Assembly (NCBI RefSeq): GCF_017654315.1
Contig: NZ_CP072203.1
Location: 3,658,001-3,722,000 of the forward strand
Source: Gordonia polyisoprenivorans
Lineage (GTDB): Bacteria > Actinomycetota > Actinomycetes > Mycobacteriales > Mycobacteriaceae
Length of the DNA: 64,000 nt
Direction of reading: 5' to 3'
The translations under genes and the position numbers were made by a program. Shown here piece by piece: positions 27,497-35,518 of the stretch (positions are counted from its first letter, which is position 1; each line of letters opens with the position of its first letter). Below the pieces are notes generated by a model. It saw only the letters and a program-made list of their open reading frames with translations. It ran no database searches and was not told the DNA's origin.

Positions 27497-28676
27497 GGAA
27501 CCAGGTCTCGCTGCCACCGGTGTCGGTCTCGACGGTGTCGGTGCGGACCGTCATGCCGTCGAAGTGGGCGAGGAATTCCTCTCGCGGGAGTTGCAGGGTG
27601 GGTATCGGTTGTTCGTTGTCGAGTCGTAACTCGCTGTCGCCCAGTGGCACCGACAGCATGACCGTCAACCGGCCGCCGGTGCAGGCAACGGCGTTGCGCA
27701 GGATGCGACGCCACGCCCAGGTGTGTTCGAGCACATGGGGGAGCACGATCGAGCGGGCCTGGGTGGTGCGGTCCTCGAGCTCACGCACGGTCAGTGCGCC
27801 CCAGTCGGCGACGCGTGGGGTCGCGTCGGTGGCGCCGAGGAACTCGGCGATCGAGCCGTATCGCGGGTCGGTCAGGTCCAGCGCCGGCCCGACCGGTGTG
27901 TCGGCTGCCGGCCGGTGGCGCTGATCGAGATCTCCCTTGCGGGCGGCGACGGTGAGGATCACCGGATACTCCGGGTCGACCACATCGAGCTCGGAGCGAC
28001 GCAGCTCGTCCTGTGCCATTCCGTGGAGGAATGCGGTGGCCGACAGGACATTTCCGAACGCCCGCGCGTCGACGTTGCCGGGCGGGAACGTCGTGTCGAA
28101 CAGTCGTTGCATCGACAATCGGGTGAACGACCAGTACCACGTCGAGTTCCACACCGGGTCGGCGACCTGACTGATGCCCGGCGCCGTGCACAGCAGCACT
28201 CCGCCCGGTGCGAGGAGGCGGTACAGGGTGCGCACCGTTGCGCGCAGATCGAAGATCATCTGCAGCGTCTGGGTGAGGATGATGCAGTCGTAGGTATTGC
28301 TCGGTACCTCGGGCGCGTCGGTGAGGTCGGCAACGTAGGTGGCGCCGGCGCCGTCGGACACGTGGAGCATGTCCGACCGGGTGACGCCCTGGCCGAAGCG
28401 CTCGGTATAGGTGCGCTCGCCGATCTCGAGCACCGACCCGGTGATCAGTCGCCCGTGTTCGGCGAGGAAGTTCTCGATGTAGTACCTGTCGACGGGACGT
28501 CCACGCGCCGAGCCGTATTCGCGGCAGATCGGTTGGGTCCGGCGCAGATCACCGAAGCGGACCCGGCCCACCCGCGGGCGTTGCCGGCGCTCGTTGAGCA
28601 CCCGAATGGCGCGGCGGTAGTTGTCCTCCCCGAGTACCGCACGTGCCATCGACGTCCTGGTGGTCTGCTGCACCAT
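27483..28676 (-). CDS. SAM-dependent methyltransferase of a glycan or lipid locus
   Basis: A 397-aa protein whose middle holds a class I methyltransferase domain: SVLEIGERTYTERFG replaces the usual motif I, then TYDCIILTQTLQMIFDLRAT and LYRLLAPGGVLLCTAPGISQ are typical post-motifs. The N-terminal 60 residues are basic (RRAIRVLNERRQRPRVGRVR) and the C-terminal 130 form a separate region with no recognised fold. Such proteins are common next to glycosyltransferases and deacetylases. It is the first gene of a two-gene operon with the NodB-type deacetylase. Its ATG has GCGGAG upstream, behind a leader with a perfect 9-bp hairpin and an IdeR-type box. The unusual glycine motif makes the enzymatic call less certain. 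Confidence 0.75.
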   Translation of the reverse strand: MVQQTTRTSMARAVLGEDNYRRAIRVLNERRQRPRVGRVRFGDLRRTQPICREYGSARGRPVDRYYIENFLAEHGRLITGSVLEIGERTYTERFGQGVTRSDMLHVSDGAGATYVADLTDAPEVPSNTYDCIILTQTLQMIFDLRATVRTLYRLLAPGGVLLCTAPGISQVADPVWNSTWYWSFTRLSMQRLFDTTFPPGNVDARAFGNVLSATAFLHGMAQDELRRSELDVVDPEYPVILTVAARKGDLDQRHRPAADTPVGPALDLTDPRYGSIAEFLGATDATPRVADWGALTVRELEDRTTQARSIVLPHVLEHTWAWRRILRNAVACTGGRLTVMLSVPLGDSELRLDNEQPIPTLQLPREEFLAHFDGMTVRTDTVETDTGGSETWFHVEK

Positions 28677-28713
28677 CTCCGCATCCGTTCCATGTGGTGT
28701 CGTGGCGGTGTTG

Positions 28714-28737
28714 CGTCGTGGCGGACATGCCACGACG
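28714..28737 (-). promoter_or_regulatory. Leader hairpin before the methyltransferase gene
   Basis: CGTCGTGGC and GCCACGACG form a perfect 9-bp stem around a 6-nt loop, about 38 nt before the start codon. A second copy of GTCGTGGCGG lies nearby. It could be a regulatory or stabilising RNA structure. Confidence 0.45.
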
Positions 28738-28755
28738 AGCCACCTGTCCTGTGAG

Positions 28756-28774
28756 TTAGGTTAGGGTAACCTGC
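28756..28774 (-). promoter_or_regulatory. IdeR/DtxR-type iron box
   Basis: TTAGGTTAGGGTAACCTGC agrees at 16 of 19 positions with the mycobacterial IdeR consensus TTAGGTTAGSCTAACCTAA. It lies 80-98 bp upstream of the methyltransferase/deacetylase operon and about 185 bp from the divergent fadD5 start. The overlapping TAACCT-type -10 sequence on the minus strand suggests repression when iron is plentiful. Confidence 0.7.
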
Positions 28775-28957
28775 GAACTTTCCGAGGGCGGTGCCGCCCC
28801 CCGGGAACGGACGAAACGCCCATCGTCGGACCAAGCCGGGCGAACGCTCCCGCAGCATCCGTGCCGCGCTCTACTGTGATGAGGAACACCAAGCGCGACC
28901 GGGGCGCACGCGGAGTTGGCGTGAACGTGCGCACCCATGATCACAGGGAGAGTGCGT

Positions 28958-30562
28958 ATGACCGCGACCACCGAATCGACCGCCGACCTGACCACCGAAC
29001 CGCTGCGTTCGCGACGCAATCACTGGAACAACCAGGTCCGCAGGCATGCCTTCATGACCCCCGACCGACCGGCGTTGCGGTTCCTGGGCCAGACCACCAC
29101 CTGGCAGCAACTCGATGAGCGTTCCCGGGCCTTCGGTGCGGCGCTGGCCCGGCGGGGCGTCGGCTTCGGCGACCGCGTACTGATGGCGCTGCTCAACCGC
29201 GCCGAGTATGTCGAGGCGGTGTTGGGCGCCAACCTGATCGGTGCCATCCCGGTGCCGGTCAACATTCGGATGAGCCCGGCCGAGGTGGGCTACTTCATGA
29301 CCGACAGCGGTGCACGGGTCATCGTCACCGAAACCCTGCTCGCACCCCTGACCCAGGCGGCCGCCGCCTCCACCGGCGGCATCGACCACACGATCGTCGT
29401 CGGCGGCAGTGAGGTCCCCGACCACCTCGACTACGCCGATCTGATCGCCGAGGACTCCGCCGATCTCCCCGAGATCGATGTGCCCGAGGACACCGTGGCG
29501 TTGATCATGTACACCTCGGGTACCACCGGAAAACCCAAGGGCGCCATGCTGACCCATCAGAACCTGCAGGCGCAGGCGGTGACGACGATCGCCGCGGCCC
29601 AGGACCACTCCGACGCCGACGTGGCCTCGGTGGTCCCGCCCATCTTCCACATCGCGGGCATCGCCGCGTTCGCGCCGGTGTTCTACCGGGGAGTGCCCGC
29701 CGTGATCCACCCGCTCGGCGCGTTCGACCCCGACGACATGCTCGACACCCTCGAACGGGAGGGCACGACGTCGGTGTTCATGGTGCCCGCCCAGTGGCAG
29801 GCGGTGTGCGCCGCTCAACGGGTCCGGCCGCGAAACCTCAAGTTGCGCACCATCAGTTGGGGTGCTGCACCCGCGTCGGACACGGTGCTCAACGCGATGA
29901 ACGAGTCGTTCCCGCAGGCGCTCAACATGACTGCTTTCGGGCAGACCGAGATGTCGCCGGTCACGTGCATCCTCGAGGGCAAGGACGCACTGCGCAAGAT
30001 CGGGTCGATCGGCAAGGTGGTGCCCGCGGTCACCGCCCGGATCGTCGATCCGATGATGAACGACGTGGCACCCGGCGAGGTCGGCGAGATCGTCTATCGC
30101 GGACCCAACCTGATGAAGGGCTACTGGCAGAACCCGCAGGCAACCGCGGATGCCTTCCGCGGCGGCTGGTTTCACTCCGGAGACCTCGTCCGTCAGGACG
30201 AGGACGGCTTCCTCTTCGTCGTCGACCGAGCCAAGGACATGATCATCTCGGGCGGTGAGAACGTGTACTGCGCCGAGGTGGAGAACGTGCTCTACGGCCA
30301 CGAGAAGATCGCCGAGGCCGCCGTCATCGGACGTGCCCACGAGAAGTGGGGCGAGGTCCCGGTGGCGGTCGTCGTGCTCGCGGAGGGCGCCGACGACCTC
30401 ACGCTCGACGACCTCGAGCCCTATCTGAACGAGAACCTGGCCCGCTTCAAACAGCCCAAGGATCTCGTCATCGTCGACGAACTACCGCGCAATGCCGGCG
30501 GCAAGGTCGTCAAACCGCGCTTACGTGAGGCCTACGGCAGCAAGGACACCGGCCTTCACTGA
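28958..30562 (+). CDS. fadD5: Fatty-acyl-CoA ligase, FadD5 type
   Basis: A 534-aa adenylate-forming enzyme that activates fatty acids to CoA thioesters. The AMP-binding signature is ALIMYTSGTTGKPKGAMLTH, followed by AFGQTEMSPVTC, GWFHSGDLVRQDEDGFLFVV and the C-terminal hinge and lysine region NAGGKVVKP. The sequence agrees closely with M. tuberculosis FadD5 along its length as I remember it (for example NIRMSPAEVGYF, VPAQWQAVC, KDMIISGGENVYCAE). FadD5 is linked to fatty-acid recycling near mce1 in mycobacteria; no mce genes are here. The ATG follows AGGGAGA. A hairpin terminator separates it from convergent fadB2, itself a fatty-acid gene. Confidence 0.9.
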   Translation: MTATTESTADLTTEPLRSRRNHWNNQVRRHAFMTPDRPALRFLGQTTTWQQLDERSRAFGAALARRGVGFGDRVLMALLNRAEYVEAVLGANLIGAIPVPVNIRMSPAEVGYFMTDSGARVIVTETLLAPLTQAAAASTGGIDHTIVVGGSEVPDHLDYADLIAEDSADLPEIDVPEDTVALIMYTSGTTGKPKGAMLTHQNLQAQAVTTIAAAQDHSDADVASVVPPIFHIAGIAAFAPVFYRGVPAVIHPLGAFDPDDMLDTLEREGTTSVFMVPAQWQAVCAAQRVRPRNLKLRTISWGAAPASDTVLNAMNESFPQALNMTAFGQTEMSPVTCILEGKDALRKIGSIGKVVPAVTARIVDPMMNDVAPGEVGEIVYRGPNLMKGYWQNPQATADAFRGGWFHSGDLVRQDEDGFLFVVDRAKDMIISGGENVYCAEVENVLYGHEKIAEAAVIGRAHEKWGEVPVAVVVLAEGADDLTLDDLEPYLNENLARFKQPKDLVIVDELPRNAGGKVVKPRLREAYGSKDTGLH

Positions 30563-30574
30563 CAACCGGACCGC

Positions 30575-30607
30575 CCCCGGTGACCGCGCAGACGTTGGCC
30601 ACCGGGG
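30575..30607. terminator. Bidirectional hairpin terminator (fadD5/fadB2)
   Basis: CCCCGGTG pairs with CACCGGGG, extended inside by CC/GG, in the 55-bp gap between the two convergent genes. Confidence 0.72.
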
Positions 30608-30617
30608 AGACAGGCGG

Positions 30618-31469
30618 TCAGCCGGCGTAGTCGTAGAAGCCCTTGCCGCTCTTCTTGCCGAGGTAGCCGGCTTCGACCATGCGCGAGAGCAGCGGCGGCG
30701 GCGCGAAGTGCGGCTCGCGGAACTCCGCATAGAGCGATTCGGCCACGTCGAGGATGACGTCGAGACCGACCGTGTCGCTCAACGTCAGCGGGCCCATCGG
30801 GTGAGCGCAGCCGTTGACCATGCCGGCGTCGATGTCCTCCTTGGAGGCGTAGCCGCTCTCGTACATGCGGATGGCGCTCACCAGGTACGGGACCAGCAGT
30901 GCGTTGACGACGAAGCCGCCGCGATCGCCCGCCGCGATCGTGCGCTTGCCCAGGTGATCCCGCGCGTAGACGGTGACCGTCTCGATGGCCTGCGGCGAGC
31001 TCGCGAGACTCGAGATGATCTCGACCAGGGGCATCACCGGAACCGGATTGAAGAAGTGGACCCCCACCACGCGCGACGGGTCGGCGACGTCCTTGGCGAT
31101 CCGGATGATGGGGATCGACGAGGTATTGGTGGCCAGGATCGCCTCGGGCGCGGTGACCTTGTCGAGTTCGGCGAAGAAGCCGACCTTGAGCGACTCGACT
31201 TCGGGAAGCGCTTCGATCACCAACTCACGATCTGCGAAATCGCCGACGGAGGTCGTCAGGGTCAGCCGCGACAGTGCCGCGGTGGCGTCGTCCTCGGAGA
31301 TCTTGCCCTTGCTGACGCCACGGCCAAGAGACTTCTCGATGCGGGCACGAGCCGCATCGGCGGCGGTGTCGTCGCGCTCGAGTACGAGTACGTCATCGCC
31401 GGCGCGAATCGCGATCTCCGCGATACCGGCACCCATGGTGCCGCCGCCGACCACTCCGAGCTGTGTCAT
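30618..31469 (-). CDS. fadB2: 3-hydroxybutyryl-CoA dehydrogenase
   Basis: A 283-aa NAD(P)-dependent enzyme interconverting 3-hydroxyacyl-CoA and acetoacetyl-CoA. The Rossmann motif is LGVVGGGTMGAGIAEIAIRA. The catalytic region has ATNTSSIPIIRIAKDVADPS and VGVHFFNPVPVMPLVEIISS, with the catalytic H in GVHFFNPVP, and the C-terminal domain ends LGKKSGKGFYDYAG. Length and sequence match FadB2 of mycobacteria. The ATG has GGAGG at good distance. It is convergent with fadD5, both being lipid genes, though not in one operon. Confidence 0.93.
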   Translation of the reverse strand: MTQLGVVGGGTMGAGIAEIAIRAGDDVLVLERDDTAADAARARIEKSLGRGVSKGKISEDDATAALSRLTLTTSVGDFADRELVIEALPEVESLKVGFFAELDKVTAPEAILATNTSSIPIIRIAKDVADPSRVVGVHFFNPVPVMPLVEIISSLASSPQAIETVTVYARDHLGKRTIAAGDRGGFVVNALLVPYLVSAIRMYESGYASKEDIDAGMVNGCAHPMGPLTLSDTVGLDVILDVAESLYAEFREPHFAPPPLLSRMVEAGYLGKKSGKGFYDYAG

Positions 31470-31621
31470 GAAAACCTCCACGTAGGCAGTAGTGAACCGA
31501 CGCCAAGCGTAGTGCGATGCGCGCCGACGCAACCGACACCCTGGTTCACGCGTCGGGAGGCGGGCGCTGGCAAGCTGGGGGAGGCACCGCCGGAGGAGAT
31601 CGAGCAGAGGGAGAGTGCACC

Positions 31622-32413
31622 GTGGCCACCGTGTCGTACGTCATCGCAGGTTCCGAGGCAACCGGAGGCGCCGGTCTGCAGGCTGATCTGCGGACATTCG
31701 CCCAGCTGGGCACTTACGGCGTAGGGACCATCACGTGCATCGTCTCCTTCGATCCGAAAGCCGGATGGGGACACCGATTCGTGCCGATCGCCGCGCCGGT
31801 CATCGCCGATCAGATCGAGGCGGCGACCGTTGCCCATGAACCCGAGGTCGTCAAGATCGGGATGTTGGGCACTCCCGAGACGATCACGACCGTCGCCGAG
31901 GGTTTGCGCGCCCGACCCTGGCGACACGTCGTCGTCGACCCGGTCCTGATCTGCAAGGGTCAGGAACCCGGAGCCGCGCTCGACACCGACAACGCCCTGC
32001 GCGAACACATCCTGCCGCTGGCCACCGTCGTGACCCCCAACCTGTTCGAGGCCGCGACACTGGCCGGAATGGACGAACTGACCGACATCGACGCTCTCGC
32101 CGAGGCGGCCCGGCGGATCGCCGATCAGGGTCCGGCCGTGGTGGTCGTCAAAGGCGGCGTTGGCCTACCCGGCGACGATGCCGTCGACGTGGTCTATGAC
32201 GGTTCGGAGGTCACCGTGTTGCGCGCACCCAAGGTCGGCGAGGAGCGGGTGTCGGGTGCCGGCTGCGTCTTCGCTGCGGCGACCACGGCCGAATTGGCCA
32301 AGGGCGCAGACGTTCTCGATGCGGTTCACACCGCCAAGGAGTTCACCCACGCCGGGATCGAAACCCGGATCTCCTCGACCGCTCCGTTCGACGCGGTCTG
32401 TCCCCGGCTCTAG
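31622..32413 (+). CDS. Pyridoxine/hydroxymethylpyrimidine kinase (ThiD/PdxK-like)
   Basis: A 263-aa ribokinase-fold kinase. IAGSEATGGAGLQADLRTFA is the substrate-binding entry, KIGMLGTPETI and VVDPVLICKG form the middle, TVVTPNLFEAATLAGM the linker, and GAGCVFAAATTAEL the anion hole, where the catalytic aspartate of GTGD is replaced by cysteine (GAGC). That GxGC form is known in the bifunctional PdxK/ThiD-like pyridoxal kinases of Gram-positives, whose sequences (AGLQADLKTF, IDPVMVCKG) resemble this one. It probably salvages vitamin B6 or phosphorylates HMP. The GTG start follows AGAGGGAGAG. Cys in place of Asp makes the pyridoxal kinase reading somewhat more likely than ThiD. Confidence 0.82.
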   Translation: MATVSYVIAGSEATGGAGLQADLRTFAQLGTYGVGTITCIVSFDPKAGWGHRFVPIAAPVIADQIEAATVAHEPEVVKIGMLGTPETITTVAEGLRARPWRHVVVDPVLICKGQEPGAALDTDNALREHILPLATVVTPNLFEAATLAGMDELTDIDALAEAARRIADQGPAVVVVKGGVGLPGDDAVDVVYDGSEVTVLRAPKVGEERVSGAGCVFAAATTAELAKGADVLDAVHTAKEFTHAGIETRISSTAPFDAVCPRL

Positions 32414-32481
32414 TCGGCCGGCCGGTGACCCCGAATCTCCGATTCCTCCCATGGAACGGATCGGCCGATTAGTCTCATCGC

Positions 32482-33846
32482 ATGCATTGTGTGGTGATCG
32501 GTGGCGGATTGGCGGGACTGGCGTCGTCGGTGTGGCTGAGCGAGGCCGGACACCGGGTGACCCTGCTCGAACGCCGGGGATCGCTGGGCGGACGAACGAT
32601 CTCGATGCCGGTCGCCGCGGTCGATGACGTCCCGGACAACGGTCAGCACGTCTTCGCCAGTGGCTATGAGCATCTGATGCGCTACCTCGAGAGCGTCGGC
32701 ACCCGTCAGCACGTGGCCTTTCCCGGCCACATGACGATCCGGATGCCCGGTGGCGCGACGCGCCGCTCGGCCTTCGGCGGGATCGCTGGGCTGCGTGCGG
32801 CACTCGGCGATCTACCCGGCGTGCGCGGACTCGACCGTCTGCGGACCGCGCGTGCCCAAGCGCGACTGATCCGCCAGGCACTGCGTCAACCCGAGTGGCT
32901 CGATCAGATCACCGCCGACGAGTGGTTCCGCCGGCTCCGGATGCCTACGTCCGCACGAGAGGCGTTGTGGGACGGCATCGTCATCGGGCTGACCGGCGAC
33001 AAGCCGGACATCTCCTCGGCCAAGGTTCCCGCCGACCTCCTGGTGACCGGTATCCGCAGGGCGCGGCAGACCCGGACGCCGATCTCCATCGGTTATCCGA
33101 CCGTGGATCTCGACACGCTGTTCGTCACCGGTGCACAGAAGGTCTTCGCCGATGCCGGCGTCGAGGTCCGCCATCGGGCGGTGGTCCGGGCGGTCGAGGT
33201 CGTCGACGGGGCCGTCACCGGGGTCACGCTCACCGACGGCGAGTTCCTCTCGGCCGACGCGGTCATCTGCGCGGTCCCGGTGTGGAGCATCGGCGGGCTG
33301 CTCGATCAGGTGCCCGGTCACGACGAGATCTATTCGGCGAGCCAACATTTGACGCCCGTACCCATCGTCAGCGTCAACCTCTACCTGGACCGCCCGATCG
33401 GCATGGACGATTGGGGTGAGATCCTGCACGGTGGCGAGGGCGTCCTCGAACAGGTGTGGGATCGCCAACGGATGCACGGCCGGGATGCGGCACGCGGATA
33501 TCTGTATTCGACCACCGTCTCGGCGGCCTACGATCTCATCGGCAAATCCAATGCCGACATCACCGACCTCCAGATGCAGATGCTGCGGCGCTACTACCCG
33601 GGCGCCCGGCGCGCGGAACTGATCCACGGTCACGTGGTGCGGATGCCGAAATCGACCTTCGCCCAACGGCCCGGGACTGCCGACATCCGGCCCGAGCAAC
33701 GCACGTCGGTGCGCGGTCTGGCGCTGGCCGGGGATTGGACCCGTACCGATTGGACCACCACCATGGAGGGCGCATGTCAGAGCGCCGCCCGCGCGGTGGA
33801 GGTGATTCTCGAACTCGCCGAATCGCCCCAACCCGAATCACGCTGA
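32482..33846 (+). CDS. HpnE-like FAD-dependent amine oxidase/desaturase
   Basis: A 454-aa flavoprotein of the amine-oxidase/phytoene-desaturase fold. The N-terminal FAD motif is CVVIGGGLAGLASSVWLSEA followed by GGRT, and the C-terminal flavin motif is GLALAGDWTRTDWTTTMEGA. The pattern (NGQHVFASGYEHLMRYLESV, VPIVSVNLYLD) is closest to hydroxysqualene dehydroxylase HpnE and carotenoid desaturases. It would act on a polyprenoid or sterol-like substrate at the membrane. No squalene synthase partner is visible here, so the pathway is unclear. The gene begins 69 bp after the kinase gene and may share its transcript. A 15-bp repeat runs through its stop codon. Confidence 0.82.
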   Translation: MHCVVIGGGLAGLASSVWLSEAGHRVTLLERRGSLGGRTISMPVAAVDDVPDNGQHVFASGYEHLMRYLESVGTRQHVAFPGHMTIRMPGGATRRSAFGGIAGLRAALGDLPGVRGLDRLRTARAQARLIRQALRQPEWLDQITADEWFRRLRMPTSAREALWDGIVIGLTGDKPDISSAKVPADLLVTGIRRARQTRTPISIGYPTVDLDTLFVTGAQKVFADAGVEVRHRAVVRAVEVVDGAVTGVTLTDGEFLSADAVICAVPVWSIGGLLDQVPGHDEIYSASQHLTPVPIVSVNLYLDRPIGMDDWGEILHGGEGVLEQVWDRQRMHGRDAARGYLYSTTVSAAYDLIGKSNADITDLQMQMLRRYYPGARRAELIHGHVVRMPKSTFAQRPGTADIRPEQRTSVRGLALAGDWTRTDWTTTMEGACQSAARAVEVILELAESPQPESR

Positions 33847-33878
33847 CCCGATTCACACCAACCCCAGTCACGCCGACC
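33834..33878. repeat. Three degenerate 15-bp tandem units through a stop codon
   Basis: Units CGAATCACGCTGACC, CGATTCACACCAACC and CCAGTCACGCCGACC follow one another. They share the pattern CxAxTCACxCxxACC. The TGA of the oxidase is in the first unit. Confidence 0.7.
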
Positions 33879-33905
33879 CGCCCCAATGGATCGGCCGGTG
33901 CGCGT

Positions 33906-34958
33906 TCAGCTTTCCGGGTCGCTGCCCGATGGTTGGCTGCCGGATACGTTGTCTCCGGATCCCTCGTCACCGGATCGGTTGTCGGCGGGGCGTTTGTCGG
34001 CGGAACGTTTGTCGAAACTCACCTGGATCTCCTGAAAGCCCTTGTGGCGCTGCGCCTTGGCTTGGGCCGCGTAGGCCGCCTTGTCGCCGGAGGTGAGCAC
34101 CACGTTGTCAGTGAAGGGGGTGAGCATCGAGCGTGGGTAGAGCTTGTCGACCCGCACGGCATTGGCCTCGAGGCAGAACACGACGAGAATCGCCGCGATG
34201 TAGAGAAACGCGAGCAGACCCAGCACCACGGCGAACACACCTGTCGTCGCACTCGCGTTGGCGATGACATGCTGGACGTAGATGCTGCCGAAGCTCTGCA
34301 GGGCCTGCCATCCGATCGCGGCGGCGATCGCGCCCGGCAGCACGTCTCGGACGCCGAGCTCACGCACCGTACCGATGCGGAAAGCCACCACGAACAGGAC
34401 CGCGGTCAACACCAGTGATCCCGCGATCGACAGCCATTTCCCCGTGGTGCCGAGGTCGACGGCCGCGATTGCGCCGTTGACCACGGTCAACCCGATGATC
34501 GCGGTGCCCACTGTCGACAGCAGCAGCATCCCGCGCAGACGCACGCGAATCGGATCGGGTCGGTCGTTGCGTGGCACCGCCCAGACGACGTTCATCGCGT
34601 TCTGGATGGCCACGGCGACGCCGAGCCCACCGTAGAGGGCGCCGACGACACCGATCGTCACCGCCACCGTTCCTCCGCTGAGCTGCCCGGGCTGTCCCAG
34701 CTCGGAACCGATCACCGGGATCTGCGACATCGCCGAGTCCACGATTCGCTCCCGCAGTTCGGGGTTGTCGCGCAGAACGAACTCCAGGACCGTGGTCAAC
34801 AGCAACAGCAGCGGAAACAATGAGATGAACCCGTAGTAGGCGAGCAGTGCCGCGAGGTAACCACCCTGGTCGTCGAAGAACTTGTACGCCACCGCGAGGG
34901 GATAGCCGCTCAGCGGATGGCGACGCTGGAAACGGTCGACACCAGCGCTCAACGACAT
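33906..34958 (-). CDS. YihY/BrkB-family membrane protein with a pentapeptide tail
   Basis: A 350-aa inner-membrane protein. Residues 20-290 carry six predicted helices with the YihY/BrkB pattern (LAALLAYYGFISLFPLLLLL, GGLGVAVAIQNAMNVVWAVP, VLGLLAFLYIAAILVVFCLE). The C-terminus is an unstructured tail of seven five-residue units of the type D-x-x-S/P-A/G (SADKR, PADNR, SGDEG, SGDNV, SGSQP, SGSDP). The repeat is encoded by 15-bp DNA units. Family function is unknown; an old assignment to RNase BN was wrong. The ATG has GGTGGAG upstream. It is divergent from the ArsR gene. Confidence 0.85.
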   Translation of the reverse strand: MSLSAGVDRFQRRHPLSGYPLAVAYKFFDDQGGYLAALLAYYGFISLFPLLLLLTTVLEFVLRDNPELRERIVDSAMSQIPVIGSELGQPGQLSGGTVAVTIGVVGALYGGLGVAVAIQNAMNVVWAVPRNDRPDPIRVRLRGMLLLSTVGTAIIGLTVVNGAIAAVDLGTTGKWLSIAGSLVLTAVLFVVAFRIGTVRELGVRDVLPGAIAAAIGWQALQSFGSIYVQHVIANASATTGVFAVVLGLLAFLYIAAILVVFCLEANAVRVDKLYPRSMLTPFTDNVVLTSGDKAAYAAQAKAQRHKGFQEIQVSFDKRSADKRPADNRSGDEGSGDNVSGSQPSGSDPES

Positions 34959-35097
34959 CGCACTCCACCTCGCTCGACGGTTCCAGCTCTCGATCACTTC
35001 GTCCACGATCATCACCGACGGCGCCGTCCTGGTGACGGAGGACAGCGCAACGACGGCGTGTTGGTCCGGTCCCACCTCGAGCAGTTGTCGCGAAGGC

Positions 35098-35134
35098 TTG
35101 ACAACATACAACCACTTGGTTGTATGTTGGACTC
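35098..35134 (+). promoter_or_regulatory. Promoter and palindromic operator of the ArsR-SRPBCC operon
   Basis: AACATACAACCA (35103-35114) and its exact reverse complement (35117-35128) are separated by CT. A -35 TTGACA at 35098-35103 and -10 TTGTAT at 35120-35125 overlap the palindrome. The start codon of the regulator lies 6 bp downstream, so the transcript is probably leaderless and the regulator represses itself. Confidence 0.75.
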
Positions 35135-35515
35135 GTGATCGAGGACGACGAGGATCGCGCCGACGCGATGTTCCACGCGTTGGCCGACCGCACCCGCCGC
35201 GACATCATGCGGCGGGTACTGGCCGGCGAACACTCGGTCTCGACGCTCGCGACGAACTACGACATGAGTTTCGCCGCAGTGCAAAAGCACGTTGCCGTGC
35301 TCGAACGATCAGGGCTGTTGACCAAGCGGCGTCAGGGTCGCGAGCAATTGGCCACCGGTGACGTGCACGCGGTGCGTTCGGTGGCGACGATGCTGACCGA
35401 CCTCGAGCAGATCTGGCGCGGCCGGATCGGGCGGATCGACGACCTCATCGCCGACACCGTGGACCGGGAAATACACACACACGACACCGAAGTTGTCAGA
35501 CACCAGGAGGATTGA
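35135..35515 (+). CDS. ArsR-family transcriptional regulator
   Basis: A 126-aa winged-helix repressor of the metal-independent group that controls SRPBCC genes. FHALADRTRRDIMRRVLAGE and LATNYDMSFAAVQKHVAVLE are the recognition helices. There are no CxC metal-binding cysteines. The GTG start at 35135 follows directly after the promoter; an in-frame TTG at 35120 would lie inside the operator and is less likely. It is separated from the SRPBCC gene by 3 bp and should be co-transcribed. The target is almost certainly the adjacent palindrome. Confidence 0.86.
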   Translation: MIEDDEDRADAMFHALADRTRRDIMRRVLAGEHSVSTLATNYDMSFAAVQKHVAVLERSGLLTKRRQGREQLATGDVHAVRSVATMLTDLEQIWRGRIGRIDDLIADTVDREIHTHDTEVVRHQED

Positions 35516-35518
35516 CCC

